The notes beneath the pieces are model-generated. The model made no database searches and was not told where the DNA came from. It was given only the letters and a program-made list of their open reading frames with translations. A stretch of 64,000 nucleotides of DNA from Streptomyces indicus (GTDB lineage Bacteria > Actinomycetota > Actinomycetes > Streptomycetales > Streptomycetaceae), in NCBI RefSeq assembly GCF_900100315.1, contig NZ_FNFF01000006.1, positions 1 through 64,000 of the forward strand, given 5' to 3'. Below are positions 59,202-64,000 of this stretch, piece after piece. The translations under genes and the position numbers were made by a program. Within the stretch, counting starts at the first letter, position 1. Each line of letters starts with the position of its first letter.

Positions 59202-59933
59202 ATGCCCCTCTTCCGCCCCCGTTCGCCGCAGCCCGTCGAACGAACCCGCGCCCTCGCCCCCACCGCGGCCGAGCGCGTCCGCACCCTCCTGACCACCGCC
59301 CAGTCCATGACCGTGGTCACGGACGGCCGCGCGGAGGAGGTGCACCGGCTCGACGGCACCGACGCGATGGGCCGCGTCCACCTGCACGACCCGGCCGAGG
59401 CGGCCCTGCACCCCGAGGCCGAACGCACCCCGGTCCGCCTGGAGTTCACCGACATCGCCCCCACGGCCGTCCGCGACCGGCTGCGCGCCCGCCTCACCGT
59501 GACGGGCATCCTGGAGGCGCCCTATGCGGCGCACTCCACGGAGAGCTTCTGCATGGAGTACGGCCAGGCGCTCCTGGAGACCCCGCAGGGGCGCAGCTTC
59601 GTGACCCTGGAGCAGCTGCACGCCGTCACCACCGATCCCCTCGCGACCTGCGAGGCGGGCATGCTCACGCATCTCGTCGACCGGCACGGCGAGCTCGTGC
59701 CGCTGCTCGTCCGCCTCGTGACACCGCACCCGCGGCCCGGTGTGCAGCGGGTCGTCCCGCTCGCCCTCGACCGCTACGGCCTCACGCTCCGCCTGGAGTA
59801 CGCGCACACGCACGTGGACGAACGGCTGCCGTTCCGCACGCCGGTCGACCACCCCGACGAGGTGCGGCCGCAGATCCACGCGCTGCTCGCGGCGGCCCAC
59901 CACGCCCCGTACCGCAGCGGCCTGACCGCCTGA
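59202..59933 (+). CDS. DUF2470 protein, iron-regulated
   Basis: 243 residues from ATG 59202, chosen over ATG 59142 because GGGAGA lies upstream of 59202 and the iron box covers 59142. The C-terminal part (about 150-243) is the DUF2470 domain: ISHLVDRH-like LTHLVDRHGELV, VVPLALDRYGLTLRL, VDHPDEVRPQIHALLAAAH. DUF2470 domains occur in haem-degrading HugZ-like proteins. The N-terminal part resembles a pyridoxamine-phosphate-oxidase-like barrel (GRVHLHDP, RARLTVTGILEAP). A role in haem-iron use under iron starvation is inferred from the domain plus the iron box and nearby haem genes. Confidence 0.88.
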   Translation: MPLFRPRSPQPVERTRALAPTAAERVRTLLTTAQSMTVVTDGRAEEVHRLDGTDAMGRVHLHDPAEAALHPEAERTPVRLEFTDIAPTAVRDRLRARLTVTGILEAPYAAHSTESFCMEYGQALLETPQGRSFVTLEQLHAVTTDPLATCEAGMLTHLVDRHGELVPLLVRLVTPHPRPGVQRVVPLALDRYGLTLRLEYAHTHVDERLPFRTPVDHPDEVRPQIHALLAAAHHAPYRSGLTA

Positions 59934-60098
59934 GCCGCGGTCCGTCAACCGCACGCGCGCATCGGGGTTGTTGCACCGACACCCAACCGCCGGTGCTGGA
60001 CATCACCAACTCACCGCCGAAGTATCCCTTTTGTTCCGTGGGCGGCCGTCCCCGAGCCGGCCGCCCGCACGCACCGCTCGAAGGGATCCCGCAGCGCG

Positions 60099-61667
60099 AT
60101 GAGAGCGCCCCTCCTGTACGGCCTCACCGGATCACTGGCCCTGACCGCCCTGTCCGTCTCCCCGGCGGGCGGCGCGCCCGCGGACCATCCTCCGGCCGGA
60201 GCGCCGGAGAGCCGGGGCGTCGTCCTCGCCGCCGAACGCGCCGCGGCCGCCGGGATCACGTTCGGCAAGTGCCCCGCGTCCGAAGGGCTGCCGCCGGCCG
60301 TGCAGTGCGGCACCGTCTCCGTGCCGGTCGACTACGCGCGCCCCGAGGGACGCACGATCAAGCTCACGGTCAGCCGCGTGCGCGCCGCCGGCAAGAAGGC
60401 CGAGCGGCAGGGCGCCCTGGTCTTCAACCCGGGCGGTCCGGGCGCGTCCGGCATGTACTTCCCGCTGCTCAGCACCTTCCCGGAGTGGAAGAACATCGCG
60501 CGCGCGTACGACATGGTCGGCTACGCACCGCGCGGCGTGGGCCGCTCGGCGCCGCTGTCCTGCCAGAACCCGAAGGACTTCGCGAAGGCCCCCACGGTCT
60601 CGCCCGCCCACCCGGACGCCACCTTCAAGAAGGAGCGGATCGCCCGCGCGAAGGCCTACGCGCAGGGCTGCCTCAAGCACGCGGGCAAGGACCTGAAGCA
60701 CTTCAACACCCTCAACAACGCCCGCGACCTGGACGTCCTGCGGGCCGCCCTCGGCGAGAAGAAGCTGAACTTCGTGGGCGCCTCGTACGGCACGTACTTC
60801 GGTGCCGTGTACGCGACGATGTTCCCCTCGCACGTACGGCGCATGGTCTTCGACTCGGCGGTCAACCCGGCCCCGCACCAGATCTGGTACCGCAACAACC
60901 TCGACCAGTCGCTCGCCTTCGAGCGCCGCTGGGCCGACTTCCGCGCCTGGGTGGCCAAGCACGACACGACGTACAAGCTGGGCCGCACCCCGGCCGAGGT
61001 GCAGCGCAGTTACGACGAGGCGCGCGCCCGGATCGCCGCGAAGCCGGCCGGCGGGAAGGTCGGCACGGCGCAGCTGCAGGCCGCGTATCTGAAGGCCGGT
61101 TACTACGACGACTACTGGCCGCAGCGCGCGCACGCGCTCGCCGAGTACCTGCGCGGCAACGAGAAGCCGCTGGTCGACCAGGCGTCGAACCGCCCGGAGG
61201 CGGCGGCCGAGGACGAGAACGGCAACGCCGTCTACACGGCCGTGGAGTGCAACGACGCGCCCTGGCCCACGGACTGGCGCGTCTGGGACCGCGACAACAG
61301 CCGCCTTGCGCGGATCGCCCCGTTCGAGACTTGGGACAACGCCTGGATGAACCTGCCGTGCGCCTACTGGCCCGCGCCCCGGCAGCAGCCGGTGGACGTG
61401 CGGGTGGCCGAGGGTGCGCTGCCGCCCACGCTGATCATGGCGGCGGAGCGCGACGCGGCCACGCCGTACGAGGGTGCGCTCGAGCTGCACCGGCGGCTGC
61501 CGGGCTCGGTGCTGGTCACGGAGCGCGCGGCCGGCACGCACGGCATCAGCGGCGGTCCGAACCCGTGCATCAACGGGCACATGGACGCGTACCTCATCCA
61601 CGGACAGCTGCCGGTGCGACGGGCGGCCTGCGCCCCGCACCCGGAGCCGAAGCCGGCGGCCCGCTAG
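60099..61667 (+). CDS. secreted tripeptidyl aminopeptidase (alpha/beta hydrolase)
   Basis: 522 residues. Signal peptide (about 1-26). Alpha/beta-hydrolase core with NPGGPGASG (oxyanion region) and nucleophile Ser229 in VGASYGTYF. Asp lies in ERDAATPYEGA and His in GTHGISGG, the TAP-type C-terminal module. It matches Streptomyces secreted tripeptidyl aminopeptidases that take tripeptides from protein N-termini, with CxxxxxxxLPPAVQCGTVSVPVDY at the N-terminus. GAAGGGA lies nine bases before the ATG. Confidence 0.93.
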   Translation: MRAPLLYGLTGSLALTALSVSPAGGAPADHPPAGAPESRGVVLAAERAAAAGITFGKCPASEGLPPAVQCGTVSVPVDYARPEGRTIKLTVSRVRAAGKKAERQGALVFNPGGPGASGMYFPLLSTFPEWKNIARAYDMVGYAPRGVGRSAPLSCQNPKDFAKAPTVSPAHPDATFKKERIARAKAYAQGCLKHAGKDLKHFNTLNNARDLDVLRAALGEKKLNFVGASYGTYFGAVYATMFPSHVRRMVFDSAVNPAPHQIWYRNNLDQSLAFERRWADFRAWVAKHDTTYKLGRTPAEVQRSYDEARARIAAKPAGGKVGTAQLQAAYLKAGYYDDYWPQRAHALAEYLRGNEKPLVDQASNRPEAAAEDENGNAVYTAVECNDAPWPTDWRVWDRDNSRLARIAPFETWDNAWMNLPCAYWPAPRQQPVDVRVAEGALPPTLIMAAERDAATPYEGALELHRRLPGSVLVTERAAGTHGISGGPNPCINGHMDAYLIHGQLPVRRAACAPHPEPKPAAR

Positions 61668-61674
61668 ACCTGGG

Positions 61675-61700
61675 GGTGTGGGGGCGTCAGCCCCCACACC
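61675..61700. terminator. terminator after tripeptidyl aminopeptidase gene
   Basis: GGTGTGGGGGC, loop GTCA, GCCCCCACACC: a perfect 11-bp stem followed by TTCCC, directly after the stop codon. Confidence 0.9.
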
Positions 61701-61731
61701 TTCCCACCGCCGCGGAGCGGCGGAGCGACTC

Positions 61732-61746
61732 GGGGCCGAAGGCCCC
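61732..61746. terminator. second hairpin before hemQ end
   Basis: GGGGCC-GAA-GGCCCC, a short perfect stem 15 bases from the leftward hemQ stop. It may end the hemQ transcript from the other side. Confidence 0.65.
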
Positions 61747-61760
61747 ACTGCCGCCGGCGG

Positions 61761-62477
61761 TCAGGCCAGCCCCGCCACCAGATCAACCACACTCTTGCGG
61801 CGGCCCGTGTAGAACGGGACCTCCTCGCGGACGTGCATCCGCGCCTCGGAGGCGCGCAGGTGGCGCATCAGGTCGACGATGCGGTACAGCTCGTCGGCCT
61901 CGAAGGCGAGGATCCACTCGTAGTCGCCGAGCGAGAACGACGCGACCGTGTTGGCGCGCACGTCCGGGTAGCCGCGGGCCATCTTGCCGTGGTCGGCGAG
62001 CATGCGGCGGCGGTCCTCGTCGGGCAGCAGGTACCAGTCGTAGCTGCGCACGAAGGGGTAGACCGAGACATAGTTGCGCGGGGTCTCGTCGGCGAGGAAC
62101 GCCGGGATGTGCGACTTGTTGAACTCGGCGGGGCGGTGCAGCGCCATGTTCGACCAGACCGGCTCGAGCGCGCGGCCGAGCTTGGTGCGGCGGAAGAGGT
62201 TGTACGCCTCCTGGAGCTGGTCGGCCGTCTCCGCGTGCCACCAGATCATGACGTCGGCGTCGGCGCGCAGGCCCGAGACGTCGTACGTGCCGCGCACGGT
62301 CACGTCCTTGGCGGCGAGCTGGTCGAACAGCTCCTGCACCTCGTCCGCGTAACCGGCCCGGTCCTCGGGCAGAACATCGCGCAGCTTGAAGACGGACCAC
62401 AGCGTGTAGCGGATGACCTCGTTGAGGTCCTTGGCCTTCTTGCCGGCGTTCGGGATCTTCTCAGGGGCGTCACTCAT
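61761..62477 (-). CDS. hemQ: coproheme decarboxylase HemQ (ChdC)
   Basis: 238 residues. Chlorite-dismutase-like family; it converts coproheme to haem b by two peroxide-driven decarboxylations, the last step of the coproporphyrin-dependent pathway. VYPFVRSYDWYLLPDEDRRRMLADHGKMARGYPDVRANTVASFSLGDYEWILAFE is the characteristic stretch, with the propionate-contacting Tyr and haem His region. Four bases separate it from the hemY stop upstream, so the two are cotranscribed. Confidence 0.96.
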   Translation of the reverse strand: MSDAPEKIPNAGKKAKDLNEVIRYTLWSVFKLRDVLPEDRAGYADEVQELFDQLAAKDVTVRGTYDVSGLRADADVMIWWHAETADQLQEAYNLFRRTKLGRALEPVWSNMALHRPAEFNKSHIPAFLADETPRNYVSVYPFVRSYDWYLLPDEDRRRMLADHGKMARGYPDVRANTVASFSLGDYEWILAFEADELYRIVDLMRHLRASEARMHVREEVPFYTGRRKSVVDLVAGLA

Positions 62478-62481
62478 GAGG

Positions 62482-63945
62482 TCATTGTCCCGCGCCGCCG
62501 AAGTTGCTTTCGCCCGGGTTCACGCTGAGCTGAGCGGAGCCGTGGGAGATCTGCCGGGCGGCCGCCGTCGCGCTCGCGATCACGGCCGGGATCCCGACGC
62601 CGTCGTACGCGGCTCCGCAGACCGCGAGGCCGGGCAGCGGCGCGAGGTGTCCGCGGATCCGGGCGACGCGGGCGAGGTGGCCGACCGGGTACTGGGGCAG
62701 TCCGTCGTCCCAGCGCGTCACGCGGGTGGCGACGGGCCGGGCGGAGACTCCGACGGCGGCCTTGAGGTCCTGGCGGGAGATCTCCACCAGTTCCTCGTCT
62801 TCGCGCCGGAGGATCTCGGTCTCGCCGTGGCGGCCGACGGAGGTGCGCACGGCGACGAGCTCCGGGTTCTCCTCGGCGATCCAGCCCCACTTCTGGCTCG
62901 CGAAGGTGGAGGCCTTGATGCGGTGGCCGTCGACGGGCGGCACCAGGAAGCCGCTGCCCTCGGGGAGCTCGATCTCGTCGCGGCGGTAGACGAGGGTGGT
63001 GAGCGCCATGGAGGCGTACTCGACGGTGCGCAGCTCGGCCGCGGCGGCGGGCGCGAGGCCGTCGAGCAGGCGGGCGGCGTGCGGGGCGGGCAGCGCGAGG
63101 ACCACGGCGTCGGCGCGCAGGGTGCGGTGGTCGGTGCGGACGGTCCAGGCGCCTTCGCCGGGGAGGGCTTCGTCGCGCGCGAGGCCGGTCACGGGGGTCC
63201 GGAGATGGATCTCCCCGCCTTCCTTCCGCACCAACTCGGCGACGGCGAGCGGCAGTTGACCGACGCCGCCCTCGATCCCCATGAACACAGGGCCGGGGCT
63301 CGGGTTCCGGGCGGCCCGCTCCTGGAGCGCCCGTACGCCGTCGAGCAGCGAGCCGTGCGTGCGCGCGGCCTCGTACAGCTGCGGTACGGCCATCCGCAGC
63401 GAGATCTTGTACGCATCCCCCGCGTACACCCCGCCGAGCAGCGGCTCGACCAGGCGGTCCACGACCTCGCGGCCCACGCGCGCGGCCACGTACGCGCCGA
63501 CCGCGATGTCCTCGCCGACCTCGGTGGGCGGCAGCTCGCGGTCGCGTCCGATCCGCGCCAGGCCCTCCTCGGACAGCACGCCGGCCAGGGAGGCGGCGTC
63601 CGCGGGGACGCCCATCACATGGCCCTTGGGCATGGGCCGCAGGGTGTCGCGGGTCCACAGCGAGGCGCTCGTGGTGGCCGGGGCCTGGAGACGTTCGCCG
63701 AGGCCGGCCTCGCGCGCGAGCGCCACCGCCTCCGGGCGGCGGGCGAGCATCGACTCGGCGCCCAGGTCCACCCGTACGCCCTCGATCTCACCGGCGTGCA
63801 GCTTGCCGCCGACGCGGTCCGAGGCCTCCAGGACCGTCACGCGGAAACCGCTCTCGAGCAGCCGGTGGGCGGCGGTGAGCCCGGCGATGCCGCCGCCGAT
63901 CACCACGGCGTGTCCAGGTTCCGTACGTGTGTCCGTTTCGCGCAT
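62482..63945 (-). CDS. hemY: coproporphyrinogen III / protoporphyrinogen oxidase HemY (CgoX)
   Basis: 487 residues from ATG 63945. FAD-binding VVIGGGIAGLTAAHRLLESG at the N-terminus, EASDRVGGKLHAG (second FAD contact), and the C-terminal VCGAAYDGVGIPAVIASATAAA. In Gram-positive bacteria with HemQ this enzyme oxidises coproporphyrinogen III to coproporphyrin III with oxygen. It leads the hemY-hemQ operon. Full length for the family. Confidence 0.96.
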   Translation of the reverse strand: MRETDTRTEPGHAVVIGGGIAGLTAAHRLLESGFRVTVLEASDRVGGKLHAGEIEGVRVDLGAESMLARRPEAVALAREAGLGERLQAPATTSASLWTRDTLRPMPKGHVMGVPADAASLAGVLSEEGLARIGRDRELPPTEVGEDIAVGAYVAARVGREVVDRLVEPLLGGVYAGDAYKISLRMAVPQLYEAARTHGSLLDGVRALQERAARNPSPGPVFMGIEGGVGQLPLAVAELVRKEGGEIHLRTPVTGLARDEALPGEGAWTVRTDHRTLRADAVVLALPAPHAARLLDGLAPAAAAELRTVEYASMALTTLVYRRDEIELPEGSGFLVPPVDGHRIKASTFASQKWGWIAEENPELVAVRTSVGRHGETEILRREDEELVEISRQDLKAAVGVSARPVATRVTRWDDGLPQYPVGHLARVARIRGHLAPLPGLAVCGAAYDGVGIPAVIASATAAARQISHGSAQLSVNPGESNFGGAGQ

Positions 63946-64000
63946 GCCCCCACCCTCTCAGATCCCCTCCGCCGCCCTGAACCGCCCCTTCCGCGTCCGT

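Overview
The window is a high-GC actinomycete chromosome segment, almost certainly Streptomyces. Supporting signs are strong G/C bias at third codon positions, frequent GTG/TTG starts, AGGAG-like ribosome sites, a rare TTA codon in a regulator, a mycothiol-type DinB-like protein, a DtxR/IdeR-type iron box, and the hemQ-hemY pair typical of Gram-positive coproporphyrin-dependent haem synthesis.

Layout. 0-11 kb: voltage-gated ion channel (-), UPF0104 membrane protein (+), Fur/PerR-type repressor (-) divergent from katG (+), a TTA-containing ATPase/LuxR regulator, a SUKH-like protein, an HD/NTF2-like pair (-) divergent from a GlxA-type AraC regulator. 11-27 kb: giant HEAT-like protein (-), an NADH-dehydrogenase-like oxidoreductase with an ECF41 sigma factor (+), murC-msrB (-), a Usp-like protein, a RibD-like reductase divergent from zapE, PhoX-type phosphatase and polyphosphate kinase 2 (+), an orphan histidine kinase (-), a lipoprotein deacetylase (+). 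27-41 kb: a sugar-type ABC ATPase with a C-terminal frameshift, then an accessory biosynthetic island. A leftward operon encodes SagB-like oxidoreductase, AMP ligase, carrier protein, DapB-like reductase, class II aldolase, phosphopantetheinyl transferase and acyl-CoA dehydrogenase. It is flanked by rightward genes for a degenerate MoeB-rhodanese fusion, a stand-alone condensation-domain protein and a three-gene ABC-2 exporter. 41-51 kb: LacI repressor, GH13 alpha-glucosidase and maltose-type ABC importer (malEFG), all leftward, facing a secreted GH87 alpha-1,3-glucanase. 51-60 kb: a small zinc-ribbon protein, AIM24, PTH2-like and TetR genes, a DinB-like pair under a palindromic operator, a DUF4142 protein, then a three-gene system of a multinuclear iron oxidase (MNIO/DUF692) and two TIGR04222-like membrane proteins, one with an eight-cysteine Ser/Gly tail. 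59-64 kb: iron-box-controlled DUF2470 protein, secreted tripeptidyl aminopeptidase, hemQ and hemY.

How the parts work together. Most of the window is conserved housekeeping and stress or iron physiology. Two accessory systems stand out. First, the carrier-protein pathway at 28.6-41 kb has every element needed to load an acid on a carrier protein, oxidise it, condense it and export a small molecule, but the combination is not one I can assign to a known product. Second, the MNIO/TIGR04222 cassette at 55.8-59 kb looks like a peptide-modifying enzyme paired with a membrane-anchored cysteine-rich substrate. The mal region plus GH87 forms an alpha-glucan uptake and degradation unit with shared LacI-type sites.
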